Assembly (NCBI RefSeq): GCF_043290135.1 | Contig: NC_134700.1 | Coordinates: 79,171,000 to 79,234,999, forward strand | Length of the DNA stretch: 64,000 nt | Reading direction: 5' to 3' | Source of the DNA: Rhipicephalus microplus | Lineage: Eukaryota > Arthropoda > Arachnida > Ixodida > Ixodidae | Part shown: positions 34,727 to 48,321 of the stretch, piece by piece | Layout of the letters: every line of letters starts with the position of its first letter | Numbering within the stretch: position 1 is the first letter of the stretch | The notes under the pieces: model-generated | Told to the model about the DNA's origin: nothing | Database searches by the model: none | Seen by the model: only the letters and a program-made list of their open reading frames with translations | Program-made: the position numbers and the translations under genes

Positions 34727-36896
34727 CACACACACACGTACACACACACACACGTACACGCACACACACGCACACGCACATGCACACACAAACACACGAA
34801 CACACGTGCACACACGCACACACGCACACACACGCACACGCATACGGACACACGTGCGCACACACGCACACACACACACACGCACACACACGCGCACACA
34901 CACGCGCACACACACGCGCAAACACACACCCACACACACCCGCACACCAACGTGCACACACACACGCATACACACGCGCGCACACACGCACGCACACGCG
35001 ACGCACAAGCACGCACGCAGACGCACACACGCACACGCAATACACATGCACACAATACGCACACGCAATACACACGCACACACACACGCACACACACACA
35101 CACACACGCACACGCACACACACACGCGCGCACACACGCACACGCACACGCAAACACACGCTCACACACGCGTGCGCACATGCACATGCACACGCAAACG
35201 CACACACACGCACACACACACACGCAAACGCAACCATACACACACACACACACACGTACAAAGACACGCACACACACGCGTACACACGCACGCACACGCA
35301 CACACTCACAAACTCGCACACGCACACACGCACACACACGCACACACACACACAGGATGCACAAGCAAGCACACACACACGCACTCGCACGCACACGTGG
35401 GCACACGCACGATGCACACACGCGCGCGCACACGCACACGCACACACGCACGCACATACACACACACGCACACGTACACGCACACAAATACACGCACACG
35501 CACACAAACACGCGCGCGTACACGCACACACACACGCGCGCAGACACGGGCACGCACACACACGCACAAACACACACACGCACACACACGCACACGCTCA
35601 TGCACACACTCACACACGCGCACACGCACACACACACGCGCGTTCGCACACGCACACGCACACACACATACAAGCGCGCACAAACACACACAGACACGCG
35701 CACGCACACACACACGCGCGCGCACACACACACGCGCGCAAACGCAATGCACAAGCACGCACGCACACGCACACACATGCACACGCACAACCCACACGCG
35801 CGGACACACACACAGGCACGCGCACACGAACAGACACATACACACGCACACACATACGCGCACGCGCACGCACACACACGCACACGCACACGCACACTTA
35901 CACGCGCGCGATGCACAAGCACGCACGCACACGAACACACGCACACACACACACGCACACACAATACACACACGCACACGCACACACACGCGCACACGCA
36001 CACACACACACGCACACACGCGATGCACAAGCACACGCACACACACACGCACTCGCACACACGCGCGGGCACACACGCGATGCACACACGCGTGCGCACA
36101 CGCACACACACACACACGCACGCACGCACACGCACGCACACACACGCACACACACACGTACACACACACGCGCACACACGCGTGCACAAACACACGCACA
36201 CACTCACACAAGCACACACGCACACACACGCACACACACGCACACGCGCACACACGCACACACGCACACAGAAACGCACACACACGCACACGCACACACA
36301 TGTAATGCACAAAAGCACACACGCACACATGCGATGCACGCACACGTGCACACGCGCACGCCCGCACACACGCACACACACGCGCACACAACACGCGCAA
36401 ACACGCGATGCACATACGCGCATTCGCACACGTACACACACACACAAACGCGCACACGCACACACACACACGCGCACACACACACAATCACAGACACACA
36501 CGCACACGCACACACACATACATACGCACACACGCGTGCGCGCACACACACCCAATGCACACACGCACACACACACACGCACACACACGCGCGCGTGCGC
36601 ACACGCAAACACACGCACACACACGCACACGCACATGCACACAAACACGCGAACACACACACATGCACAGGCACGCGCACACACACACACACACAAACAC
36701 GCACACGCGCGCACACACGCGATGCACGCACACGCACACACACACACACGCACAAACACACGCACGTGCGCACACGCACGCGCGCACATGCACACACGCG
36801 CACACGCACAAAAACACACGCACACACACACGCACACACATGCACAAAAACACGCACACGCACACACACGCACACACGCACGCACACGCACGCACA
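34727..36896. repeat. CA microsatellite array 7
   Basis: About 2.2 kb of CA/CG array between Z_C and X3. It contains many gatgcacaagcacgcacgc-type markers that also appear in array 2. Confidence 0.95.
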
Positions 36897-37450
36897 TACT
36901 GGTTCCGTAAGTTACTTCTCGTTCTTTATGGCCCAAAGTACGTTACTGGAGGCCCCAGTGTTCAACAAAGTCTGGAACTAGACTACGAGCCCAATATGTA
37001 CCAACCTATTTCAATGTACTTTCCCCCAGCGTTTTTTGCACAAAAACAAAATGCTAATTAAAGAAACTGCTACGGTGTATCTGTCTACAATTGTAATGCA
37101 TGTCGTGTGTTACTTCATATACACTCATTCGCAAGCATGATGCTGCACAATTATCCAGTGTGTTACTTTGTTTAAGAAGCATTTGCTCTAATTCTTTCTT
37201 TTTTCCTTTACACCTTTACACTTTCAATTACTGTAACTATTGTATATATCTTGTAACTATTGCTTATATGCCCTGTTGTTTCTAATCTTATATGCACGTT
37301 TTTTTTGTCCTATCATCCCTCTTAGACCATGAAATACAATCTTGTAACACGTCCCGTTTGTTTTGCTGCCTGCCAAGCTCTGCCACTCAAGCGACCAATT
37401 GGCATTGGCAGGCATAGTCACATGTACTGTTTTATTTAAAGAAATAAGAG

Positions 37451-37490
<40 letters not shown>
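36897..37490 (+). mobile_element. Unit X3, LINE-like 3' end with (ATT)n tail
   Basis: Same boundaries as X1. Ends aagaaataagaggt followed by about 40 bp of ATT. The AATAAA of other copies is AATAAG here. Confidence 0.7.
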
Positions 37491-37491
<1 letters not shown>

Positions 37492-37552
37492 CACACACGC
37501 GATGCACACGCATACACACACGCACACACACAAACGCGCACACACGTACACG

Positions 37553-37584
<32 letters not shown>

Positions 37585-37700
37585 TACGCGCACACACGCA
37601 CACGCACACACACACGCACACACACACACACACACAGGCACACGCACACACACACACACACAGGCACACGCACACACACACACACCCGCACACACGCACA
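37491..37700. repeat. CA microsatellite array 8
   Basis: Short CA/CG array between X3 and X4, starting with the same acacacgcgatgcacacg found after X1. Confidence 0.93.
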
Positions 37701-38047
37701 TACTGGTTCCGTAAGTTACTTCTCGTTCTTTGAGGCCCAAAGTACGTTACTGGAGGCCGCGGTGTTCCACAAAGTATGGACCTACAATACAAGCCAATTA
37801 AGTAGCAACCTATTTCATTGTACCTTCCCCCAGCATTTTTCGCACAAAAACAAAATACTATTTAAAGAAACTGCAACGGCGTAGAGAGAGAGAGAGAGAG
37901 AAATAATTAAAAGGAAGAGACTGGAAGGCTAACCTAGATGAACTGGTTTGCTACCCTGTACGGGGGTTGGGAAAAGGGTCGGAAAGAGGATAGATATAAA
38001 ATAAATTAGGAAAAAAAACACATGCACACACATTCATGGAGTTCCGA

Positions 38048-38898
38048 TCACAGTCGTATGGACAGGCTGGTTGAACGCAAGAAGCGCAGGAGCGCCTTCA
38101 CTGCCTTCTTCTGCGACATAAAGTCCTGTCGGCAGCGCAGGTGTCTTTCTTCCGAAAGAGGCTGATTGTCCAGTTCATCTAGTGCACTGCAGGGTGACTG
38201 TCTCTGCGAGCAGTATTGTGGGCATTTACACAAAATGTGCCAAGTTGTTTCATCACTGCCACAATGGTCACATGCAGCAGTGTCAGCCGTTCCTATGCGG
38301 AACGCGTACGCATTGGTAAATGCGACGCCCAACCATAATCTGCACAGCATAGTAGCGTCTCGTCGGCGTGATTCCGGAGGAATTCGAAGACTGAGGGTTG
38401 GGTCTAAAGTACCTAACCGTGCATGGATGAAATGTGACTCGTTCCATTGTGACGTGGTGCGCTTGCGAGCAAGCATGCGGAGTTTCTGTGCAGCGTCAGT
38501 TCTGGAAAGCGGAATGGATATTTCATCGCTTTCAGTATGGGCAGAACGAGCAGCTCGATCGGCCCGTTCATTGCCAAATATTCCACAGTGACTTGGAAGC
38601 CATTGAAAAGCTATTTCATGTCCTTCCTCAATAAATTTGTGAGTCTTTTCTGCAATATCAAATACCAGCTGTTCGTACGGGCCGTGACGTAAAGGTGATA
38701 AAAGGGATTGCAGTGCCGCCTTTGAGTCACTGAAAATTGTCCATTTTTGTGTCTGTTGATCGCTGATGAATTCCAATGCGGCACGAAGAGCTGTGAGCTC
38801 TGCTCCCATCGATGTCGTGAGGTGGGAGGTCTTGAATTTTCTTGTCGTGTCTTTTATCGGTATAACAAATGATTCCGTTGAACTCTTCTGTAAAACAG
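38048..38898 (-). pseudogene. RNase H and C-terminal domain of I-like ORF2
   Basis: On the minus strand the frame begins in the RNase H after the missing YTD (GSVLQKSSTESFVIP), then GAELTALRAAL with the catalytic Glu, FSDSKAALQSL with Asp, and LPSHCGIFGNERADRAA with the His and last Asp. A C-terminal region with CDHCGSDETTWHILCKC, a zinc-like motif, follows. Stop at 38,048. Most of RNase H is intact, but its first catalytic Asp is lost at the deletion joint. Confidence 0.88.
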
Positions 38899-39056
38899 AG
38901 CCTATATCTTAGAAAGAGCCTATATCTTAGCTGTGAGCTCTGCTCCCATTGATGTCGTGAGGTGGGAGGTCTTGAATTTTCTTGTCGTGTCTTTTATCGG
39001 TATAACAAATGATTCCGTTGAACTCTTCTGTAAAACAGAGCCTATATCTTAGAAAG
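38790..39056. repeat. 127-bp direct duplication at an internal deletion joint
   Basis: 38,790-38,916 and 38,930-39,056 are the same sequence except for one base (catcgatg/cattgatg). They are separated by 13 bp that themselves copy agcctatatctta. It sits exactly where the RT core is missing, so the deletion and the duplication probably arose together. Confidence 0.93.
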
Positions 39057-40799
39057 CGGTGAGAACAGTTCATGCGTAACGTTGTCATACGCCCCTTTGA
39101 CGTCTAGGAACAAAGAGGCGCAGAGACGTTTGCGGCCTTTTTCGTGTTTGACATAAGTGACCAGATGGACTACTTTGTCAATCGATGCTCGACCACGCCG
39201 AAATCCTGCCATGGCATCTGGGTAGATGTTGTTATACTCCAAGAACCACTCCAGGCGTCCAAGGATCATCCTTTCCATAACTTTGCATACACAACTGGCC
39301 AATGCGATCGGACGATAAGATGAGAGGTCCAACGGTGACTTGCCTGGCTTCAGAAGTGGAACTAGGCAACTTGTCTTCCAGGTTGTCGGGAGCGTTCCAT
39401 CTCGCCAGGATTTGTTGTACAACTCCAAAAGGACGATTCTCGCGCGTTCACCCAGATGACACAAGGCCCTATAAGAAATTCTATCGGGACCTGGTGCCGA
39501 CGTGCGTCCACACAAAGCTAGTGTTGCTCTGAGCTCCACGATGGAAAAAGGCATATCCATGCGGGAATCCAGAGTTTGTGGACAGTGAGTCGAGGGCAAT
39601 ACGCTATTTGGCACTGTGAGTGGCCCAGACACTCTGGCACAGAAATCTTCTGCCACGTCGATGCCGCGTCTGTGTTCAGAAAGTGCGAGAGCCCTGAATG
39701 GTGACCACTGAGTGGGTTTTGTGCGGAGACCTCGTACCGTCTTCCACAATTGGAATAAAGGTTTTCGTGGGTCAAGTGACTCACAAAAATCAGTCCAACG
39801 TTGTGACTCGAGTTTATTTATCTGGTGCTGAATCTTCTTTTGTATACGTCGAGCAATCCGTAAGTCTTCTATTGCCTCCATGCGTCGGTATCTTCGTTCA
39901 GCACGCCGTCGGATTGCTCGAAGTCGTTCTAGCTCGACGTCAAATTCTGTTACTTTGGGAAAGCAGGTGAGGGTACACGTAGTATCGTGTATTGTGCTTT
40001 TAATGATCTCCTCTATGTCGAGGGATATGTTTGCTTCACATTGCTCTTCCATGCGAGACTGGAATTTCAACCAGTCCACTCTCTGAACACTATCGCGTAT
40101 CTTAGCATGGGAAAATCTTTCGATTTTGACGTAAGTGGGAATGTGGTCACTTCCATGCGTTTCTATGTCTGGAAACCACTCAGCATGCCTGACGAGGCCA
40201 CGTGAGCCAAAGGCCAGGTCAAGGCAGCTGCTATACCTTGAACCACGTAGGAACGTTGGACTGCCATTATTTAGCAAGAAAAGTTGGTTGTCGGAGGCGA
40301 AGGATACCAACTTTCTCCCGTTAACATTAGTCTTCGAACTTCCCCAGATTGTATGATGGGCGTTGAAGTCGCCAATTATAATGTATGGGTGAGAAGTTGC
40401 TGACAGGATACCTTGTAGTCTTGTATGGTCGAAACGGCTTGACGGGGAGAGGTAGGCACCCACAACCATGATGGTAAGTCTCTTTTTCACTGTTATACTT
40501 ATATATTGATTGTCGTCGTGGGGTGACACCGGATGATGAATGTAGGTTAGGTTGCGGCGAATAAACATGAGAACTTTGCTATTGTCCGCAGCTGTAGACG
40601 ACATGAATGACTCATAACCAGAAAGTCTGATTTCTTTCTGCAAATTTGGCTCGCAGATGACAATGATGGGGAACTTATTGGTGTATACAAACCGACGGAA
40701 ATCGGCAATGCGTGACCTCAGTCCCCGGGCATTCCATTGAATAATACTTGCTTTTCGGACCTCTTCTCTGAAAGCAGTGGCTGGTGAGCCATGCTTTAC
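39057..40799 (-). pseudogene. Endonuclease and N-terminal RT of I-like ORF2
   Basis: Open on the minus strand from after a TGA at 40,800-40,802. The endonuclease begins with IIQWNARGLRSR and has IIGDFNAHHTIWGSS and THGSDHIPTYV. RT fingers and palm start follow (GPDRISYRALCHLG, LVPLLKPGKSPLDLSSYRPIAL, AGFRRGRASIDKV) up to LDVKGAYDNVTHE, which is RT motif A. Then the frame reaches the deletion joint. YADD, the thumb and the connection are absent, so it cannot be an active RT. No ATG lies before the EN start, so the natural start is unclear. Confidence 0.9.
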
Positions 40800-40920
40800 T
40801 CAAGCGGTGCGAGTACTGGACTCAAAGCGTCCAGTAATTGCAATGCACTTCTTGCTGATGGTGTGTGCATGTCGCTTAACAACAAGCGGATGGCGTTAAT
40901 GAAGGGTCGCAAAAGAGCTA

Positions 40921-42134
40921 TCACTTGCTGATCTGTGTTCCGCAAGTCCTCCATTGCAGCAGCTTGCTCTGAAGAAGACGGCTTCTGCTGCGGCTCTCCT
41001 GAGCGTTGTGAATGCGTAAGTGGAGGCCACTCTTCTGTAGGAACTGGTCTGCCCGTTTGCTTTTTTCCAACATCTGTGTTTGCCGTGCTCTAAACTGCAG
41101 CTGGCGATCTTTCCTGATGTGTCGACTTATCACCTGAAGTTGGCGTTCTCCGACGTGAAGACCTTCGACGGTGACGTCGTCTTCGCCGGATTTTCTCGGC
41201 AGCTTCTTTGTGGGTTGAGCTGTCTCGTGCCATTTGCTTCAGAATAGAAAATTCTTTCTTTATGTGCGGACATTCTTTCGAAGAAGCCTTGTGAGCACCC
41301 TGACAGTTAGGACACTTCAGTGTGGTAGCGCTACAGTTCTCTTCCGCGTGTGGTTCGGCGCACCAGGGGCACGCTGCGGAGCTCCTGCAAACACCCTTTA
41401 CATGGCCGATCTTTTGACAATTGAAGCATTGCACGGGTTTAGGAATGAAAGGTCGAACTTGTTGACGAAAGTACGAAAGTGGCCAACCTTCACGTATGCG
41501 GGAAGACAGTCGCCTTTGAACGTTACTCTCACACAGCGTGTGTTACCAACCATCCAACGCTGACAATGACGTTGTCTCTACTCGCAGGTTTTATAAGTAC
41601 TGGAAGGTCCGTGTTTGGGATTTCCGTGTTAATGTCGTAAATGACTCCTGATGTGGTCGCACCATCGGCTGGTATGATGGACCTAACTGCAATGTTTCCC
41701 AGTTGTGTTACTTGTTGAAGCGTGCTCAGCGCACTCGGGTGCCGCACATCGACAGCCAGGATGTTTCTTCTTGTATTACGCCGTAGGTCTTTAATCTCGT
41801 TCAGCACAGTGTTCTCAAAATAGGGGGAAAGCGCTTGCCTGTTCAGGACACGCAGACTTTCGGTAGCGTTCTTTGGCACAAACAGGATGGAATGGGGCTA
41901 TCGCTGGAGCGCCGTTTTCACGGTGGCTGTACTTGACACCGGCGATGGATCGATGATCCGTCGCTTGGCCTTGCGGTGCAGGACAGGTTGAAAGCCGTCG
42001 TCTGAGGACTTGTCGCAAGATGCGGAGTACAGCTCAGTGTCATCGCTCTCACTGGATGTGTTTCCTCGCTTCTTCGAGGTAGTGGCCGCGGTCAAACCGG
42101 AGTCGGACGTCGCCTCGTGAGGTTGTACATCCAT
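40921..42134 (-). pseudogene. I-like element ORF1 (three CCHC knuckles), broken
   Basis: The start ATG lies at 42,132-42,134 (MDVQPHEATSDSG). A stop at 41,898-41,900 interrupts the frame, which then continues (41,879-41,529). Frameshifts near 41,530 and 41,440 follow; a VRVTFKGD...YVKV segment, usual before the knuckles in this family, is readable between them. Three CCHC knuckles lie at 41,434-41,300 (CFNCQKIGHVKGVC, CPWCAEPHAEENC, CPNCQGAHKASSKEC), then an Arg-rich tail. It would bind element RNA. Confidence 0.88.
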
Positions 42135-42660
42135 TACCGCAACCTACGGGGCAATACACCCCACAACTGCAGCGAAAAGTCCAGAAAAGCACAGAGACGA
42201 GCGAGGTGTGTTCTACAAAGAATCACTTCGTCTTCCTGCTACGGCGTACCTGTCTACAACTGTAATGCATGTCGTGTGTTATTTCATATACACTCATTCG
42301 CAAGCATGATGCTGCACAATTATCCAGTGTGTTACTTTGCTTAAGAAGCATTTGCTCTAATTCTTTCTTTTATCTTTCTCAACTTTTCACTCTCAATTGC
42401 CTTAACTATTGTATAATGCTTGTAACTATTGCTTATATGACCTGTTGTTTCTAATGTTATATGCACGTTGTTTTTTGTCCTATCATCTCTCTTAGACCAT
42501 GAAATACAATCTTGTAACGCGTCCGGTTTGTTTTGCTGTCTGCTAGGCTCGGCCACTCAAGCCACCAATTGGCTTTGGCAGGCCTGGTCACATGTACTGT
42601 TTTAATTGAAGAAACAAAAGGTATTATTATTGTTATTAATATTGTTATTATTATTACTAC

Positions 42661-42758
<98 letters not shown>

Positions 42759-42764
42759 TATTAT

Positions 42765-43044
42765 ACACGCGCACACGCACATGCACACACACACGCACAC
42801 ACACACTCGCGCACACGCACACGCTCGCGCACACGCACACGCACACACACACACACGCGCGCGCGCACACACACACGCACACACACACACGCGCGCGCAC
42901 ACACACAAAACACCCCCCACGCACACCCGCGCACACACACAAATACACCCCCCGCACACACCACACACAGATTTACGATCGCGCTTGTGCGTGCAAACAC
43001 GCTCACACGGACGCAGACACACACGTGCACACGTGCGCACCACA
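42765..43044. repeat. CA array 9 / conserved X-Y spacer
   Basis: CA/CG array with the same C-rich and agattacgatcgcg-like landmarks as 6,799-7,039. Confidence 0.9.
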
Positions 43045-43397
43045 CCGCTAACATTTTCCGAAAAAGCTCATAAAATGCTCTCTCACTTTCAGAAGATTCC
43101 CCACTCATCTGTACATAGAGGCAAATTACGAAGACATCATAGCCATTTCAAGGTCTTAATCACACATGGGCTGTTGGCATACTTAGCTAAACCTCGTAAT
43201 CCCGACCGTGAACTTCGTATTCGGTTCCAAAAGTCAGCGACGACAAACCTGTCGGCAAAGCGTAGCCGATCCTACGCACCACAAACCCTATTAGCACGGC
43301 CAAGTTTCAAGCCGGAGGAAGGCTTTCAGCGCCGACCCCGTTTCTGAAAGTCGTACGCACCACTTCGTCTGTCACATCGACAGATCCGTTTGTGACA
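43045..43397. repeat. Unit Y2
   Basis: Copy of Y1 with small deletions; ends cagatccgtttgtgacac against CA. Confidence 0.8.
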
Positions 43398-44439
43398 CGC
43401 ACATACACACACGCGCGCACACACGCACACACACATGCGCGCGCACAAACACACGCACAAGCAGACGCACACACACACACATGCGCACTCACGCGCGCAG
43501 ACATTCAAACACACGCACACACAGGCACGCAAACGCACACACACACGCACACGCGCACACAAACGCTGGCGCACACACACACACGCACACGCACACACAC
43601 ACATACGCACGCGCACACCCATACGCACACACACACGCGCACACACATGCACACACACACATACGCACACACACAGGCACACGCATATGCACACACACAC
43701 GCACACGCACACACACGTGATGCACACATGCAAACACACACACACACATACGCACCCGCACACACACACACGCACCCGCACATGCACCCGCACTTACACA
43801 CGCTCACACACACGCTCGCGCACACACATAAAATCACGCACACACAGACACACGCACGTGCGTGCACACACACACGCAAGCACAAACACACACGCGCGCA
43901 CACACGCACGCACCCACGCACACGCACACACACGCACACGCACACACACGCACATGCACAAGCTGCACACACACACGCACACACACACACGCGCGCACAC
44001 GCACACTCACACACGCGCGCTCATACGCGATGCACACACAGACACACACACAGACGCACACACACACGCGCGCACACGCACATGCACACACACACACGCG
44101 CGCACACACACACGCACACACACACGCACACACACACAGACACACACGCACACGCACACACCAATACACACGCACGCACACACACATACGCGCACACGCA
44201 CACGCTCACATACACACAAGCACAGACACACATGCAGACGCACACACACGCGCACACACACGCGATGCACAAACGCACACACACACGCGCGCCCACACGC
44301 ACACACACGCGTTCACACGCGTTCACACGCACATGCACACACACATTCACACACGCACACACACATACACACGCACACGCGCACCCGCACACACACACGC
44401 CTACGCGCACACACAAACACGCACGCACACGCACGCACA
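43398..44439. repeat. CA microsatellite array 10
   Basis: About 1.04 kb of CA/CG array between Y2 and X5. In the position where E follows Y elsewhere, there is no E here. Confidence 0.95.
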
Positions 44440-45027
44440 TACTGGTTCCGTAAGTTACTTCTCGTTCTTTAAGGCCCAAAGTACTTTACTGGAGGCCGCG
44501 GTGTTCAACAAAGTATGGAACTACACTACGAGCCCATTATGTACCAACATAATTCAATGTACTTTCCCCCAGCGTTTTTCACACAAAAACAAAATACTAA
44601 TTAAAGAAACTGCTACGGCGTATCTCTCTACAATTGTAATGCATGTCGTGTGTTATTTCATATACGCTCATTCGCAAGCATGATGCTGCACAATTATCCA
44701 GTGTGCTACTTTGCTTAAGAAGCATTTGCTCCAATTCTTTCTTTTTTCCTTTACAACTTTTCACTTTCAATTGCTGTACCTATTGTATAATGCTTGTAAC
44801 TATTGCTTATATGCCCTGTTGTTTCTAATCTTATATGCACGTTCTTTTGTCCTATCATCCCTCTTAGACCATGAAATACAATCTTGTAACGCGTCCGGTT
44901 TCGTTTGCTGTCTGGCAGGCTCTGCCACTCAAGCCATCAATGGGCTTTGGCAGGCCTGGTCACATGTACTGTTTTATTTGAAGAAATAAAAGGTATCATT
45001 AATAATAATAATATTATTATTATTATA
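44440..45027 (+). mobile_element. Unit X5, LINE-like 3' end with short (ATT)n tail
   Basis: Same boundaries as the other X copies. AATAAAAGG is followed by a mixed ATT/AAT tail. Confidence 0.7.
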
Positions 45028-45210
45028 CACGCGCGCGCGCACACGCATACACACACACGCGCGCGCGCACACACACACGCACACGCAAACACCCGCGCAC
45101 ACACATAAAAACAACCCCTCCCGCACACACCACACACAGATATACGATCGCGCACGCGCGTGCAAACACACTCACACGCACGCAGGCACATACGTGCACA
45201 CGTGCGCACC
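45028..45210. repeat. CA array 11 / conserved X-Y spacer
   Basis: Same landmarks as 6,799-7,039 (agatatacgatcgcgcacgc). Confidence 0.9.
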
Positions 45211-45575
45211 ACGGCGCTGAAAGTTAGCGAATAACCTCATAAAATACGCATAGCTCTGTCTCATTTCAGAACATTCCCCACTCATCTGTACATAGAGGCA
45301 AATTACGAAGACATCACACCCATTTCACGGTCTTAATCACTCATGGGCTCCTGGCATAATTAGCTAAACCTCGTAATCCCAACCATGAACTTCGTATTCG
45401 GTTTGAAAATTTAGCGACGACAAACCTGTCGGCAAAGCGTAGCCGATCCTACGCGCCACAAACCCTATTAGCACGGCCAAGTTGCAAGTAGGAGGAAGGC
45501 TTTCAGCGCCGACCCCGTTTCTGAAAGCCGTACGCACCACATCGTCTGCGCATATCGACAGATCCCTTTGTGACA
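45211..45575. repeat. Unit Y3
   Basis: Copy of Y1; followed by a CA array and then E_D, the same Y-then-E order as Y1 and E_A. Confidence 0.8.
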
Positions 45576-46285
45576 CGCACGCACACACACACACACACGC
45601 GCGCACACGCGCACACACACATGTGCGCGCAAACGCACACGCACATGCACACACACACACGCACACACACACGCACGCATACACACGCGCGCGCACACGC
45701 ACACACACGCACACACACGCGCGAACACACGCACACGCACACACACGCACACGCACGCACACGCACACACACGAGCGCACACGCACACACACGCGCGCGC
45801 ACACACACACGCACGCGCACACACACACGCGCGCATACACGCACACACACACGCACACACACATACACGAACACACACACGCGCGCGCACACACGCGTGT
45901 AAATCCGCACGCACGCACACACATGCACGCACACGCACACGCACGCACACATAAACACACACATACACACGCACGCACACGCACACGCGTGCACACACAC
46001 GCTCACACACACTCGCGCACACACGCGCGCGCGCATATACAAAAGCACGCGCGCCCACACGCACACAAACACATGCGCGCACATGCACACACACACGCAC
46101 ACACACACACGCATACGCACACACACACGCGCGCGCACTCACGCGCGCGCACACACACACACGCACACGCACACACACACGCACACGCACACATACATAC
46201 ACACAAGCACGCACACACGCACACACACACGTGCGCGCAAACGCACACGCACATGCACACGTACACACGCACATACACACACACG
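45576..46285. repeat. CA microsatellite array 12
   Basis: About 710 bp CA/CG array directly joined to the truncated 5' end of E_D. Confidence 0.95.
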
Positions 46286-48321
46286 TCTTAAATGCTCGTC
46301 TGTATTATTTCCTGCACAATAATTTTCTTCACAATAATCAATACGGTTTTACGCAGAATAAAAGCGCTACTTTAGCACTATACACACTGCGAAGCAAATT
46401 GGCTGCATACAATGCAGCCAAACTTTCTTCCATACTCATATCTCTTGATTTTGTAGGAGCATTCGATAGTGTATGGAATCCTGCAGTCTTGAACTTTTTA
46501 CGCAAGCACAGGTGTCCACAAAACTTGTACTTTCTACTCTAATCCTTTTTATCAAACCGCACTGTAACTTTTTCAACCAACGTTGCAGAAGAGACAGTTC
46601 GTACAACAATTGGCAGCCCGCAAGGATCCCCTATCAGTCCGCTACTGTGGAACATAGTAATATACAGCTTACTCAATCTTCCCGTGCCACCCGACGTACA
46701 CATACAGGCGTACGTGGACGATACCATCATTGTTATCACAGATAAGTAAAGACTCTGATTACAAGCAAAGTCTGAGCATGTCCTGGCTTTGGTATCTAGT
46801 TGGGCACGAGAACAAAAAGTTACCGTAAGCGTCGAGAAGTCGTTCTTCGTGTTCTTTAATAACGGACACATGGGTACATCAAAACGCTGCCCATCTATCC
46901 GCATGGATGGCATTTTTCTCAAACACAAGAAAGAAATTAAGATTCTAGGCGTATTATTTGACCCCTCTATAAATTTCCATGCCCACATTGACTATATTAA
47001 AGTAAAGGCTGAAGTGTCCACGTCCCGGCTCCTCGCATTTGTTAAATCGCACCGTTCATTAAAAAGTACACTCATTAGACGACTCTACCGTCAAGTGATA
47101 TTGCCCTCTCTCACGTATGCATCTCGGGTATGGTGGCCTATGTTCCCATCAAAATTCGTTAGGGCGCGAGTTTTATCAGTTCATCGAACCGTCTCAATTT
47201 CCCTAACAGGTGCATTTTACACCACACGTACGTGATCCCTACAGATTCTCGCTAACGCGCCTCCGTTACCACTAGAGTTGGACAGACAATCTGCAGAATT
47301 TTCCTTATTCATACTCCGGAACGTAACTTATTATGGTGTAAAAACATTCAAACCGGCTGACTTACTATATCCATGCAGTCCGTGGGCTCATCACCCCAGT
47401 AGAAAATATATATTTACTTTCACTAAACTCTCACCATCACAAGAAGCGGTTCTTTTCAAAACAAAAGCCATTCACGTATACACTGACGGCTCATACACAT
47501 CCTACGCGGTGGGTGCGGCATATATTGCTTTGACAAAGGATGGAAAAATCATAACTGTTAGAAAATTTCAGATCCGCAACGCTTCAAGCGCATACGACAC
47601 GGAATTAATAGCATTCCAAGAAGCCCTTCATTTCGTTTTTACAAACAACTTCGACACGCCAGCCCACAATTACACAGACTGTCTATCGCTTCTAATGAAA
47701 CTTTCAAGTCTCACTGATAACGATTAAAGAATTCGGAAAGTTAAGCTGCTTCTTAACCATATAATCTCGTCAGGCAAAATTATAAAATTGTATCATGTAC
47801 CTGGCCATATGGGGATTTTGGGAAATGAGCTAGCTGACGCTGCAGCTGCATTAGGAGGGAACTCAGGCTTCGTGCGTTAGGCCAAAATATCAATTCGGTC
47901 AGTACGAACTCAGTTTCATAAAATCTTGAATTCATATTGGCACACTCATTGGCAGACTGAGGGACCTGAGACAACGCTATTTCATTGGATCACAAGTCCG
48001 TACAAAATTCCTCAGTGGTTCCCCCCTCCTAAAAACCTAACACACTTATTATCTTGTCACGGACATTTTCAGTATTATCTTCATCGATTCAATATAACTG
48101 CATCGGACAGGTGTATGTGTGGTGCACCTTGCTTGAGCGAACAACACTACTTTAATGAATGCCCAAACACGCAACACATTGTGCCCCATTTACGCGTGCC
48201 CAAAAGTGATACAACACTACCTGCGCATTATTATGGGCTATTGACCAATAGAAAATCTCGCGCGTATCTACTTCAGTTAGTGACTGCCATGCGCAACTCT
48301 GTTTCTATGACATCCACATGA
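46286..48321 (+). pseudogene. E_D ORF2 fragment (RT core, RNase H, Cys-His)
   Basis: Keeps RT motifs (LISLDFVGAFDSVW, GSPQGSP) but the YADD box is YVDD. Stops near 46,541 (TAA), 46,747 (TAA), 47,233 (TGA) and 47,725 (TAA), and a TAG near 47,878. The RNase H YTDGS and VPGHMG and the CGAPCLSEQHYFNEC motif are present. A dead copy. Confidence 0.9.

Larger units (their letters stand above)
37884..42235 (-). mobile_element. I-group-like non-LTR retrotransposon inserted in X4 (internally deleted)
   Basis: About 4.35 kb on the minus strand, bounded by a 13-bp target duplication with one mismatch (ctgcaacggcgta 37,871-37,883; ctgctacggcgta 42,236-42,248). Order on the minus strand: about 100-bp 5' UTR, ORF1 with three CCHC knuckles, ORF2 with EN, partial RT and RNase H, a 3' UTR, and a (TC)n tail (gagaga run 37,884-37,902 on +). 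Three-knuckle ORF1 plus EN-RT-RNase H suits the I group. It reaches its 5' end but lacks the RT core. Confidence 0.9.
37701..42764 (+). mobile_element. Unit X4, split by a minus-strand non-LTR element
   Basis: X sequence runs 37,701-37,883, is broken, and resumes at 42,236 without loss. The second part has the longest ATT tail in the window (about 42,618-42,764). Confidence 0.8.
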
